A stretch of 5,507 nucleotides of DNA. It comes from an uncultured Collinsella sp. (GTDB lineage Bacteria; Actinomycetota; Coriobacteriia; Coriobacteriales; Coriobacteriaceae). A program made the position numbers and the translations under genes. Numbering within the stretch: position 1 is the stretch's first letter; the number at the start of each line of letters is the position of its first letter. The notes under the pieces were generated by a model. It made no database searches, was not told where the DNA came from, and worked only from the letters and a program-made list of their open reading frames with translations. Positions 1-5,507 of this stretch are shown piece by piece. The DNA is taken from the NCBI GenBank assembly GCA_902489855.1, contig CABUBS010000138.1, positions 1 to 5,507 of the forward strand. The letters run 5' to 3'.

Positions 1-1
1 G

Positions 2-541
2 GCAAGGTTGGCAGCCGCCGCGGTGGCGGTGCATGGTCGTTGCGCCACGCAGCTCTACACAGGGCAGGCCGATTGGTCGGTCGTCGATGAGGTGGTCGAC
101 GCCGTCGAGATTCCCGTGATCGGTTCGGGCGATGTGTTCTCGGCCGAGGACGCTGCTGAGCATCTGCAAGGCTCGGGTGCCAGCGCGGTGTTTATCGCGC
201 GCGGTATCTACGGTAATCCCTGGGTCTTTGGCGATGCTCGAGCCCTTGCGCTCGATGGCGTACCGGTGCCGGTGCGCAGCTCCGTCGAGCGCCTAGACGC
301 CCTGCGTGAGCACCTAACGCTGACGCATGAGCTCCTGCCGCTCATGTCGCGTGCACGTACGTACGCAAGCTGGTACTTAAAAGGCATGCCCCATGCTGCC
401 GCTTGGCGTGCCCATGTGGTGCGCTGTTCCACATACGAGGAGTTTATGGCGCTGGTCGATGAGATCGAGCGCGATGTGGTGGCCTGCGAGGCCGCACTTG
501 CCGCCGGCGAATCGGTGCCCCCTCATCCGCTGGAGGCTTAA
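2..541 (+). CDS. dusB: tRNA-dihydrouridine synthase, DusB-like (3' part, 5' end outside window)
   Basis: This is the C-terminal part of an FMN-dependent tRNA-dihydrouridine synthase, which reduces specific uridines in tRNA to dihydrouridine with NADPH. The frame is open to the left edge (first full codon at base 2), so the start and the catalytic cysteine of the family lie outside. Visible landmarks in order are the end of a TIM-barrel strand with VAVHGR, followed by QLYTGQADW; the strand IPVIGSGDV with its phosphate-binding glycines; and ARGIYGNPWVF, the second FMN-phosphate loop. A helical C-terminal domain follows, with the RARTYASWYLKGMP segment that in this family contacts tRNA. The family's usual HGRT reads HGRC here. 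The gene ends in TAA (539-541), two bases before hemW, so the two are probably co-transcribed. The Dus family is clear; the DusB subgroup is the best fit but cannot be settled from a fragment. Confidence 0.88.
   Translation, partial: ARLAAAAVAVHGRCATQLYTGQADWSVVDEVVDAVEIPVIGSGDVFSAEDAAEHLQGSGASAVFIARGIYGNPWVFGDARALALDGVPVPVRSSVERLDALREHLTLTHELLPLMSRARTYASWYLKGMPHAAAWRAHVVRCSTYEEFMALVDEIERDVVACEAALAAGESVPPHPLEA
532..536 (+). promoter_or_regulatory. Shine-Dalgarno for hemW inside the dus coding end
   Basis: GGAGG lies within the last codons of the dus gene, seven bases before the GTG at 544. It supports that GTG as the hemW start and suggests translational coupling of the two genes. Confidence 0.75.
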
Positions 542-543
542 GG

Positions 544-1776
544 GTGGCCGTTACCGCGCTGTATGTCCACGTGCCGTTTTGCGCTCATAAATGCCGCTAT
601 TGCGACTTTGACTCGCGCAGTTTTGCTCCGTGCGACCTGAGCGCTGCGTTCGATGCCTATTTTGAGCAGTTGTACGCGCGCCTCGATGCTTTTGGCAAAG
701 CTGGGGCCCTTGACCAGATCCGCACTGTCTATGTTGGCGGCGGTACGCCGTCGCTGGCGGGGGAGCGCTTGGTGGAGCTGGCGCGGCGTATTCGTGCGTC
801 GTGCGCCCCTGTTGAGTTTACCTGCGAGGCCAATCCTGAGTCGCTGACCGCCGAGCTTGCCGCTGCGCTTGCCAAGGTTGGTGTCACACGCGTCTCTCTG
901 GGCGTGCAAACGCTCGATAACACCGAACTTACCGCCATCGGCCGTATTCACGATGCCGATCGGGCGCTCGCCGCCATCGCGACGGTCAAGAACGCTGGGC
1001 TTGACGTGTCGTGCGACCTTATGTGCGGACTTCCCGGGCAGACCGCAGCGAGTTGGAAGCGCACGCTCGATGGCGTGCTGGCGGCGGCTCCGCATCATGT
1101 TTCGGTCTACCCGCTCACGCTTGAGGAGGGGACGCCCCTTTATCGCATGGCGTGCCGCAACGAGTCGCTCGAGCCTGATGAGGATTTTCAGGCCGCCTGC
1201 ATGGATGTGGCGCGTGAGCATCTGGGTGCGGCCGGTTATCACCCCTATGAGGTGGCGAGCTACGCGCTCGACGGCCATGAGTGTGCCCATAACATTGCCT
1301 ACTGGACCGGACGGGGCTACCTGGGCCTGGGTCGTTCTGCCGCGGGCATGCTCGACGCCGAGGATTTCGACCGTCTTGCAGGTTTGTTCCCCGGCGTGTC
1401 TTCTCGAGGCGATTCGTGTCGCGTGCGTCTGGTGCAACGTAACGATGACGCGACGGCGTTCGAGGCCGAATATCTGTCGCAGCGTGAGGCTGCGGCTGAA
1501 GACCTGATGCTCGCTTGTCGCATGACGCGTGGTATTGCGTCCGATCTGTTGGTTCGTACGGCTTGCGTCATCCCAACGGGCGAGCTGACAGCTGCTTGCG
1601 ATCGCGCGCTCGAGTTGGGCCTTGCCACTTGGGTGCCCGAGACGCTCGGGGTCCATGAGGGACCTTTCACTTCGGCACATGTCGTCGCGGGCTATGTTCG
1701 AGCTCGTCTGGCGCCGACACACTTGGGCTGGCTCGATGGAAATGTTCTGTTCGAACTGTTTTGGGATCTAGCTTAG
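544..1776 (+). CDS. hemW: HemW, radical-SAM haem chaperone (HemN-like protein)
   Basis: This is a 410-residue protein of the HemN/HemW radical-SAM superfamily. The SAM/[4Fe-4S] motif is C13-x3-C17-x2-C20, followed by D-F. True oxygen-independent coproporphyrinogen oxidase (HemN) has a fourth cysteine two residues on; phenylalanine at that place marks HemW. Other landmarks are GGGTPS (65-70), EANPES (95-100), LGVQT (119-123), CGLPGQT (161-167) and HNIAYW (249-254), which matches the HNxxYW haem-binding motif described for HemW. The next segment, GYLGLGRSA, is also typical, and the C-terminal HemW domain ends near LGWLDGNVLFELF. Length is normal for the family. By family knowledge HemW binds haem and passes it to haem proteins rather than making porphyrin. 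The GTG start is the only start that leaves the N-terminal YVHVPFC strand intact, and it has a good Shine-Dalgarno. It sits two bases after the dus gene. Confidence 0.93.
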   Translation: MAVTALYVHVPFCAHKCRYCDFDSRSFAPCDLSAAFDAYFEQLYARLDAFGKAGALDQIRTVYVGGGTPSLAGERLVELARRIRASCAPVEFTCEANPESLTAELAAALAKVGVTRVSLGVQTLDNTELTAIGRIHDADRALAAIATVKNAGLDVSCDLMCGLPGQTAASWKRTLDGVLAAAPHHVSVYPLTLEEGTPLYRMACRNESLEPDEDFQAACMDVAREHLGAAGYHPYEVASYALDGHECAHNIAYWTGRGYLGLGRSAAGMLDAEDFDRLAGLFPGVSSRGDSCRVRLVQRNDDATAFEAEYLSQREAAAEDLMLACRMTRGIASDLLVRTACVIPTGELTAACDRALELGLATWVPETLGVHEGPFTSAHVVAGYVRARLAPTHLGWLDGNVLFELFWDLA

Positions 1777-1781
1777 GCCGC

Positions 1782-1799
1782 TCGGGTAGAATTACCGGA
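1782..1799 (+). promoter_or_regulatory. Candidate promoter -10 (TAGAAT) inside an imperfect palindrome
   Basis: The short gap after hemW contains TAGAAT at 1787-1792, five of six matches to the TATAAT -10 consensus. It lies inside an inverted repeat with seven-base arms (1782-1788 and 1793-1799) around a GAAT centre; six of the seven arm positions pair. A start near 1799 would give a leader of about 35 bases to the ATG at 1835. I see no convincing -35: the nearest TTG-containing hexamer, TTGGGA at 1761-1766, is 20 bases away, which is too far. The palindrome could be an operator or chance. Neither a CIRCE (HrcA) nor a HAIR (HspR) heat-shock operator is visible here. Confidence 0.35.
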
Positions 1800-1819
1800 A
1801 TATATACGCTGCTGTGAGC

Positions 1820-1825
1820 AGGAGG
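1820..1825 (+). promoter_or_regulatory. Shine-Dalgarno deciding the start of the membrane J-protein gene
   Basis: AGGAGG lies nine bases before the ATG at 1835. This favours 1835 over the GTG at 1814, which lies upstream of the site, and over the ATG at 1844, which is 18 bases away. Confidence 0.8.
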
Positions 1826-1834
1826 TTGCCGCGC

Positions 1835-2938
1835 ATGGCGACGATGAACGAAAAAGATTATTACGAGATTCTGGGTGTCTCCAAGGACGCCACCTCGCGT
1901 GATATTCAAAAGGCCTTTCAGCAAAAGGCCCGCAAGCTCCATCCGGACGTCAACAAAGAGCCGGATGCCGAGGAAAAGTTTAAAGAGGTTTCCGAGGCCT
2001 ACGCCGTGCTTTCGGATGAGCAAAAACGTGCGCGCTACGACGCCATGCGCTCGGGCAATCCCTTTGCCGGTGCTCCTACGGCTTCGCCCTATGGTGGCGG
2101 CTACGCCGGCAACACAGGCTATGGCAATCCCTTTGAGGGCGGCTTTCCCTTTGGTGGCGCCTGGGGCCAGCAGCGTCGCGGCCAGGCTGCCTACAATCCC
2201 GAGAACGGCGCCAATGTGGTCGTCGATATCAAACTTGACGCCAAGGAGGCCAAGGGCGGTGCCCGCAAGACCGTCCGCTACACGCGTTTCGATACATGCG
2301 GACATTGCGGCGGCTCGGGTTCTGTCTCCTCTGAGCATGCCCATACCTGCCCGAGCTGCGGCGGCCGCGGCCACATCGACGTCGACCTGTCCTTCCTGTT
2401 TGGTGCGGGCACGTTTCAGTCAGTCTGCCCCGAGTGCGGCGGTTCCGGTAAGGTCGTCGCCGACCCCTGCCCCGATTGCGGCGGCAGCGGGCGGACCCGT
2501 GTGACCTCCGAGCAGACAATTGAGTTTCCTGCCGGCACGCACGATGGCGACGAGGTCCGCATTAGCGGCATGGGTCATGCTGGCACCAACGGTGCCGCGG
2601 GCGGCGACTTGGTCGGCCGCGCTCATGTTGAGGCCGAGCGCTTGGAAGGAAAAGCTCGTACCGGTTTTTACCTGATGGGCATCGTGGCGCCGTTTTTGGT
2701 ACTCTCGGCCATCTCGGGCGTGTTCTCGGCCTTTGCCGTGATGTGCTTTATTCCGTTTACCATGGGCCTGTTCATGGTGCTTTCGGACGGTGTGCTTCAT
2801 CGCAGCCTGCTGTGGTGGAAACGCGGTGCGATGCAGTTTGCCAACGGTTTTGCCAACGGCTTCATGTTCGCGCTCGTGTCGGTTTGGTTTGCAAGCTGCT
2901 CGCAACGGGCCATGCTTTCGCCGTACCAAATGCAATAA
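1835..2938 (+). CDS. Putative membrane-anchored DnaJ-like J protein (J domain, G/F, zinc finger, C-terminal TM helices)
   Basis: This 367-residue protein should act as a DnaK co-chaperone, its J domain stimulating DnaK ATP hydrolysis. The J domain spans about residues 8-69 with the essential HPD at 36-38. A Gly/Phe-rich linker rich in NPF and GG runs about 74-118. The start of C-terminal domain I (about 127-152) is followed by a complete zinc finger of four CxxCxGxG repeats beginning at C155, C172, C198 and C212. The end of domain I (EFPAGTHDGDEVRISGMG, then GGDLVGRAHVEA) runs to about 267. A normal DnaJ then enters domain II and a dimerisation tail. Here the chain instead turns hydrophobic at about 277-316 (one long or two short membrane helices), has a basic loop with WWKRG (328-331), and a last helix about 333-355. 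The J domain and fingers would be cytosolic; positive residues before 277 and in the loop fit that topology. Codon use looks like that of its neighbours. J-protein identity is certain; membrane anchoring is inferred from hydrophobicity. Confidence 0.85.
   Translation: MATMNEKDYYEILGVSKDATSRDIQKAFQQKARKLHPDVNKEPDAEEKFKEVSEAYAVLSDEQKRARYDAMRSGNPFAGAPTASPYGGGYAGNTGYGNPFEGGFPFGGAWGQQRRGQAAYNPENGANVVVDIKLDAKEAKGGARKTVRYTRFDTCGHCGGSGSVSSEHAHTCPSCGGRGHIDVDLSFLFGAGTFQSVCPECGGSGKVVADPCPDCGGSGRTRVTSEQTIEFPAGTHDGDEVRISGMGHAGTNGAAGGDLVGRAHVEAERLEGKARTGFYLMGIVAPFLVLSAISGVFSAFAVMCFIPFTMGLFMVLSDGVLHRSLLWWKRGAMQFANGFANGFMFALVSVWFASCSQRAMLSPYQMQ
2837..2860 (+). repeat. 12-base tandem repeat encoding FANG-FANG
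   Basis: Two adjacent 12-base units (2837-2848 and 2849-2860) differ only at their last base and encode Phe-Ala-Asn-Gly twice (residues 335-342). They lie at the start of the last predicted membrane helix of the membrane J protein. This looks like a small in-frame duplication. Confidence 0.8.
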
Positions 2939-2950
2939 CATCAAACCCTC

Positions 2951-2980
2951 TGTTTGCGGTCGGCCCAGCTTGGGTATAGG
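2951..2980 (+). promoter_or_regulatory. Weak candidate promoter upstream of dnaJ
   Basis: The 81-base gap before dnaJ holds TATAGG at 2975-2980, four of six matches to the -10 consensus, with a TG at 2971-2972 upstream. A poor -35-like TTTGCG sits at 2953-2958, 16 bases away. A start near 2987 would leave a leader of about 33 bases. The matches are weak, and dnaJ may simply be transcribed from upstream. No CIRCE or HAIR element is visible in the gap. Confidence 0.25.
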
Positions 2981-3005
2981 ACGCACTGTGACAATAATGA
3001 AAGTC

Positions 3006-3012
3006 GGAAGGA
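3006..3012 (+). promoter_or_regulatory. Shine-Dalgarno deciding the GTG start of dnaJ
   Basis: GGAAGGA lies seven bases before the GTG at 3020. It favours 3020 over the in-frame TTG at 2954, which would add 22 residues unlike any DnaJ N-terminus. Confidence 0.75.
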
Positions 3013-3019
3013 TTCGGTC

Positions 3020-4168
3020 GTGTCGGAAAATAGGGATTACTACGAGGTGCTTGGCGTCGACAGGGATGCCGACGCGCGGACGATTAAGCGTGCGTTTCTA
3101 AAGAAGGCCCGTACCGTACATCCGGATGTTTCGGACGACCCCGAGGCCGAGGCCAAGTTCAAGGAGCTCAACGAGGCCTATTCCGTTCTTTCCGATGAGC
3201 AGAAGCGTGCTAACTACGACCGTTACGGCACTGCCGACGGCCCTGGTGGTTCGGGCTACGTCGATATCAACGATATCTTTGGCGGTATGGGCATGGACGA
3301 CTTGTTCTCGTCGTTCTTTGGCGGCGGCGCCGGTAGTGGCGCCCGCGGCCGTCGTGAGCGTCGTCGCGGACGTGACATGGCCATCTCGCTTTCGGTGACG
3401 CTTGAGGAGGCGGCGCTCGGCTGCAAAAAGACGATCAGCTATGACCGCCTTGCTCCTTGCGAGGACTGCAATGGCACTGGTAGGGCAGAGGGCGCACAGG
3501 AAAAGCAGTGCGGCCGCTGCCACGGTACGGGCTACGTCACGACGGTTCAGCGTTCGTTCCTGGGCCAGGTTCAGTCCTCTTCGCCTTGCCCCGACTGCCA
3601 CGGCGAGGGCACGGTTATCGACCATCCCTGCGAGACCTGCGACGGTCAGGGCCGCACTCCTTCGCATGAAAAGATTGACATCGATATTCCCGCCGGCGTT
3701 TCGACCGGTCGCCAGCTTCGTGTGAGTGGCTTTGGCGAGGCCGGCCTTCGCGGCGAGCCTTCGGGCGACCTGATTGTCAACGTGCGCGTTGCCGACCATG
3801 AGCGCTTTAAGCGTAACGGTGATGACCTGTACCTGGTGAGCGATATCTCGATTGCGCAGGCCGCACTCGGCTGCGAGGTCGAGGTCGAGGGCATTATGCC
3901 CGACGAGGTCGTTAAGGTGACGGTTCCCGCCGGCTCCCAGTACGGCGATACCGTGAGCGTCAATAATTACGGCATGCCGCGCATTGGCGGTGGTGGTTCG
4001 CGTGGCCGCCTGATCGTGCAACTGCGCGTGGTCGTTCCCACCAATCTTTCCAATAAGCAACGCGAGCTGCTCCGTGCTTTTGCCGATGAGATGGGCGATG
4101 ACGTCGCTTCCGGTAAGAAGTCGGTGACCGACCGTATCAAGAGTGCCCTCGACGATATCCTCGATTAA
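3020..4168 (+). CDS. dnaJ: Molecular chaperone DnaJ (canonical class A, actinobacterial DnaJ2-like)
   Basis: This is a 382-residue, complete class A J protein. It delivers unfolded clients to DnaK and stimulates its ATPase in the cytosol. The J domain (about 6-68) has HPD at 34-36. A G/F region (about 70-118) includes DINDIFGGMG and DDLFSSFFGGG, followed by an Arg-rich stretch (109-118). Domain I carries the zinc finger with four CxxCxGxG repeats starting at C147, C164, C190 and C204. Domain II begins near ERFKRNGDDLYL (261-272) and includes GIMPDEVVKVTVPAG. The C-terminal dimerisation tail follows, with SNKQRELLRAFADEMGD. The short linker and the SSFFGGG plus basic stretch resemble the actinobacterial DnaJ2 type. 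In Gram-positive bacteria dnaJ is often next to hrcA, grpE or dnaK; none is here, so its DnaK partner must be encoded elsewhere. It starts at GTG and is followed after nine bases by mtaB. Confidence 0.95.
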   Translation: MSENRDYYEVLGVDRDADARTIKRAFLKKARTVHPDVSDDPEAEAKFKELNEAYSVLSDEQKRANYDRYGTADGPGGSGYVDINDIFGGMGMDDLFSSFFGGGAGSGARGRRERRRGRDMAISLSVTLEEAALGCKKTISYDRLAPCEDCNGTGRAEGAQEKQCGRCHGTGYVTTVQRSFLGQVQSSSPCPDCHGEGTVIDHPCETCDGQGRTPSHEKIDIDIPAGVSTGRQLRVSGFGEAGLRGEPSGDLIVNVRVADHERFKRNGDDLYLVSDISIAQAALGCEVEVEGIMPDEVVKVTVPAGSQYGDTVSVNNYGMPRIGGGGSRGRLIVQLRVVVPTNLSNKQRELLRAFADEMGDDVASGKKSVTDRIKSALDDILD

Positions 4169-4172
4169 GGAG
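4167..4172 (+). promoter_or_regulatory. Shine-Dalgarno for mtaB overlapping the dnaJ stop codon
   Basis: AAGGAG shares two bases with the dnaJ TAA stop (4166-4168) and lies five bases before the GTG at 4178. This fixes the mtaB start and suggests translational coupling with dnaJ. Confidence 0.75.
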
Positions 4173-4177
4173 CCCGC

Positions 4178-5470
4178 GTGCTCGCACCCCATATTTCCGT
4201 CGTCAACCTCGGCTGCCGTGTCAACCGGGTTGAGTCTGACCGTATCACTGCCGATCTTATGCGCTTGGGCTTTGCTATTGTGGAGCCCCAGGATGCCGAT
4301 CTGATCGTCATTAACACTTGTGCCGTTACGGGCGAGGCCGAGGCCAAGACCCGTAAGGCCGTCCGTCATGCGCTGGCCCATCCAAACGAGCCCTATGTGG
4401 TCGTGACCGGATGCGTGGTCAATTTGCATCCCGAGGAGCTGTCGGAGCTTTCGGATCGCGTGATTGCCGAGCCGTCCAAGATAGATGTCGCCGAACGTGT
4501 ATGCGAGGTGCTGGGTGTTGAGTCCGATAGCGTTCCCGCCTGCAGCGATGGCGAGGTGGTCGATGCGCTCGGTCGCTCTCGCCTGGGCGTGAAGATTCAG
4601 GATGGCTGCAACCATCGCTGCACCTATTGCATTGTGTGGAAGGCGCGCGGCCCCGAGCGCTCCGTGCCCGTCGAGTCCGTGCTCGAGCAAGTTCGCGAGG
4701 CCCAGGAGGCCGGCGTGCCCGAGGTGGTGCTGACCGGTGTGAACCTGGGTGCCTACGATGGCAAGAGCGCGACCGACGAGCACGTCGAAATCGATGAGCT
4801 GCTCGAGGCCATCATGGAGCGCACGTCTATTCCGCATGTGCGCATTTCCTCGGTCGAGCCCATGGATATCTCCGAGCGCCTGCTTAAGGTTATGGCGCGC
4901 TTTCCGCAGCGTATCGCCCCGTTTTTGCACCTGCCCGTGCAGTCCGGCTGCACGGCGACCCTGCATCGCATGGGCCGTCCCTATAGTGCGGAGGCCTTTG
5001 AGGACACGGTGCGTATGATTCGCGCCAATCTGCCGCAGGCGTCACTTTCTTGCGACGTTATTGTCGGCTTCCCTGGCGAGACGGACGAGGAGTTCGAGGA
5101 GTCGCTGGCGCTGTGCCGCCGTGTGGGTTTCTCGCGTATGCACGTGTTCCGCTACAGCAAGCGTCCCGGTACCCTTGCTGCCGACATGCCCGACCAGGTT
5201 CCGCCCGAGGTTATGGCCGAGCGCAGCCGCCGTATGCGGGCCGCTGCACAGGAGCTCGCTATTGCCGACGCTCGCCGTCGCGTGGGCACGGTCGAGCGTG
5301 CCGTGCTCGAGTATGGCGACAACCTGACGCTCGGCTCGTTCCATCATGCCCGTCTTGACGATACCTGTGGACTTACAGCCCCGTGCCTGCTCGATGTTGC
5401 TATCATCGGAGTCGATGATTCCGGCTTGGTCCATGCACGCAGGGAGGTTCATGGAAGCCTCGAAGATTAG
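4178..5470 (+). CDS. mtaB: tRNA t6A37 methylthiotransferase MtaB
   Basis: This 430-residue radical-SAM enzyme converts N6-threonylcarbamoyladenosine at position 37 of tRNAs reading ANN codons to its 2-methylthio form. The N-terminal methylthiotransferase domain carries the three cysteines of the auxiliary [4Fe-4S] cluster: C13 in LGCRVN, C48 in NTCAVT and C79 in TGC. The radical-SAM motif is C144-x3-C148-x2-C151 within KIQDGCNHRCTYC. HLPVQSG (251-257) and DVIVGFPGET (293-302) are family hallmarks, and the last 60 or so residues fit a TRAM RNA-binding domain. The CAVTGEAEAKTRK stretch after C48 matches MtaB, whereas MiaB has a different sequence there; RimO, the ribosomal S12 enzyme, also fits less well. 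Length is normal and all six cysteines are present. The gene follows dnaJ by nine bases and overlaps phoH by 20, so it sits inside an operon. Confidence 0.93.
   Translation: MLAPHISVVNLGCRVNRVESDRITADLMRLGFAIVEPQDADLIVINTCAVTGEAEAKTRKAVRHALAHPNEPYVVVTGCVVNLHPEELSELSDRVIAEPSKIDVAERVCEVLGVESDSVPACSDGEVVDALGRSRLGVKIQDGCNHRCTYCIVWKARGPERSVPVESVLEQVREAQEAGVPEVVLTGVNLGAYDGKSATDEHVEIDELLEAIMERTSIPHVRISSVEPMDISERLLKVMARFPQRIAPFLHLPVQSGCTATLHRMGRPYSAEAFEDTVRMIRANLPQASLSCDVIVGFPGETDEEFEESLALCRRVGFSRMHVFRYSKRPGTLAADMPDQVPPEVMAERSRRMRAAAQELAIADARRRVGTVERAVLEYGDNLTLGSFHHARLDDTCGLTAPCLLDVAIIGVDDSGLVHARREVHGSLED
5443..5447 (+). promoter_or_regulatory. Shine-Dalgarno for the phoH-like gene inside mtaB
   Basis: GGAGG lies inside the mtaB coding end, three bases before the ATG at 5451. 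The spacing is short. The other in-frame ATG, at 5433, lies upstream of the site and would have no such signal, so 5451 is preferred. Confidence 0.6.
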
Positions 5471-5507
5471 ACTTACCGTTCCCGAGGGGATTGATCCCTC
5501 GCGCGTT
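5451..5507 (+). CDS. phoH: PhoH-like ATPase (5' end only, cut by window edge)
   Basis: An open frame starts at ATG 5451, overlaps the end of mtaB by 20 bases and runs off the right edge after 19 codons. The visible residues include KIRLTVPEGIDPSRV, which resembles the N-terminus of PhoH/PhoL proteins (a VPEG-x-DP segment before the conserved LGP stretch). PhoH-like proteins are cytosolic P-loop ATPases, often encoded just before ybeY and era and linked to RNA metabolism. The Walker motifs lie beyond the window. The frame and start are well supported. The family name rests on a short N-terminal match and on the usual mtaB-phoH gene order. Confidence 0.65.
   Translation, partial: MEASKIRLTVPEGIDPSRV

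Noticed and set aside
538..1722. Antisense open frame of 394 codons opposite hemW
   Set aside because: Shadow of hemW codon bias; its product is Arg- and His-rich with no family features.
544..1776. HemN (oxygen-independent coproporphyrinogen III oxidase) as the identity
   Set aside because: The fourth cysteine of the HemN motif is replaced by phenylalanine and the HNxxYW haem-binding motif of HemW is present.
1814..1834. Earlier GTG start for the membrane J protein
   Set aside because: It lies upstream of the AGGAGG at 1820-1825, so that site could not serve it, and the extra residues are not J-domain sequence.
2642..2938. Possibility that the membrane tail is a frameshift artefact hiding a normal DnaJ domain II
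   Set aside because: I looked at the other forward frames after the end of domain I and none reads as domain II (no equivalent of the DDLYL or MPDEVVKV segments). The hydrophobic frame runs to a proper stop with native-like codon use.
2964..2974. Small hairpin (CCCA/TGGG around GCT) after the membrane J gene as a terminator
   Set aside because: The stem has only four pairs and no T-run follows, so it does not qualify as an intrinsic terminator.
2970..2998. TTGGGT - 17 bases - AATAAT as a dnaJ promoter
   Set aside because: The -10 match is good, but transcription would start near 3005, at the Shine-Dalgarno, leaving too short a leader for that site to work well.
2954..3019. Earlier TTG start for dnaJ
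   Set aside because: The GTG at 3020 has a well-spaced Shine-Dalgarno and gives the usual short DnaJ N-terminus before DYYEVLGV.
3098..4966. Antisense open frame of 622 codons across dnaJ and mtaB, the longest open frame in the window
   Set aside because: It lies opposite two clearly conserved genes, its product shows no recognisable domain, and long antisense frames are expected from GC-rich codon bias.
4178..5470. MiaB or RimO as the identity
   Set aside because: The NTCAVTGEAEAKTRK stretch and the short N-terminus fit MtaB better, as does its position after dnaJ.

Overview
The window is a GC-rich, tightly packed stretch of bacterial chromosome with every gene on the + strand. Gene content, gene order (hemW ... 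dnaJ ... mtaB, phoH), GTG starts and codon use suggest an actinobacterial-type genome. My best guess is a gut Coriobacteriia such as Collinsella. That assignment rests on overall impression, not on a marker gene. No rRNA, tRNA, CRISPR array, insertion sequence or phage gene is visible.

Layout: (1) The 3' part of a tRNA-dihydrouridine synthase gene (dusB-like) runs in from the left edge. (2) After a 2-base gap comes hemW, a radical-SAM haem chaperone of the HemN superfamily. (3) A 58-base gap holds an imperfect palindrome over a TAGAAT -10-like hexamer, then a strong Shine-Dalgarno. (4) Next is an unusual J-protein gene. It has a J domain, a G/F-rich linker, a complete four-repeat DnaJ zinc finger and the end of C-terminal domain I, then about 100 residues rich in transmembrane helix in place of C-terminal domain II and the dimerisation tail. 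(5) An 81-base gap follows. (6) Next is a full-length canonical DnaJ, of the actinobacterial DnaJ2 style. (7) mtaB follows, encoding the t6A37 tRNA methylthiotransferase. (8) Overlapping its end by 20 bases is the start of a phoH-like ATPase gene, cut by the right edge.

The genes fall into translation-quality functions (two tRNA-modification enzymes), cofactor handling (HemW) and protein folding (two J proteins). The order is a rearranged form of the widespread hemW-hrcA-(grpE-dnaK)-dnaJ-(prmA-rsmE)-mtaB-phoH neighbourhood. Here the slot normally held by hrcA (or hrcA-grpE-dnaK) contains the membrane-type J protein, and prmA and rsmE are missing between dnaJ and mtaB.

The main item of interest is the putative C-terminally membrane-anchored, zinc-finger-containing J protein at 1835-2938. 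It lies next to its soluble paralogue and looks like a way to bring DnaK to the membrane. The rest is ordinary housekeeping sequence.
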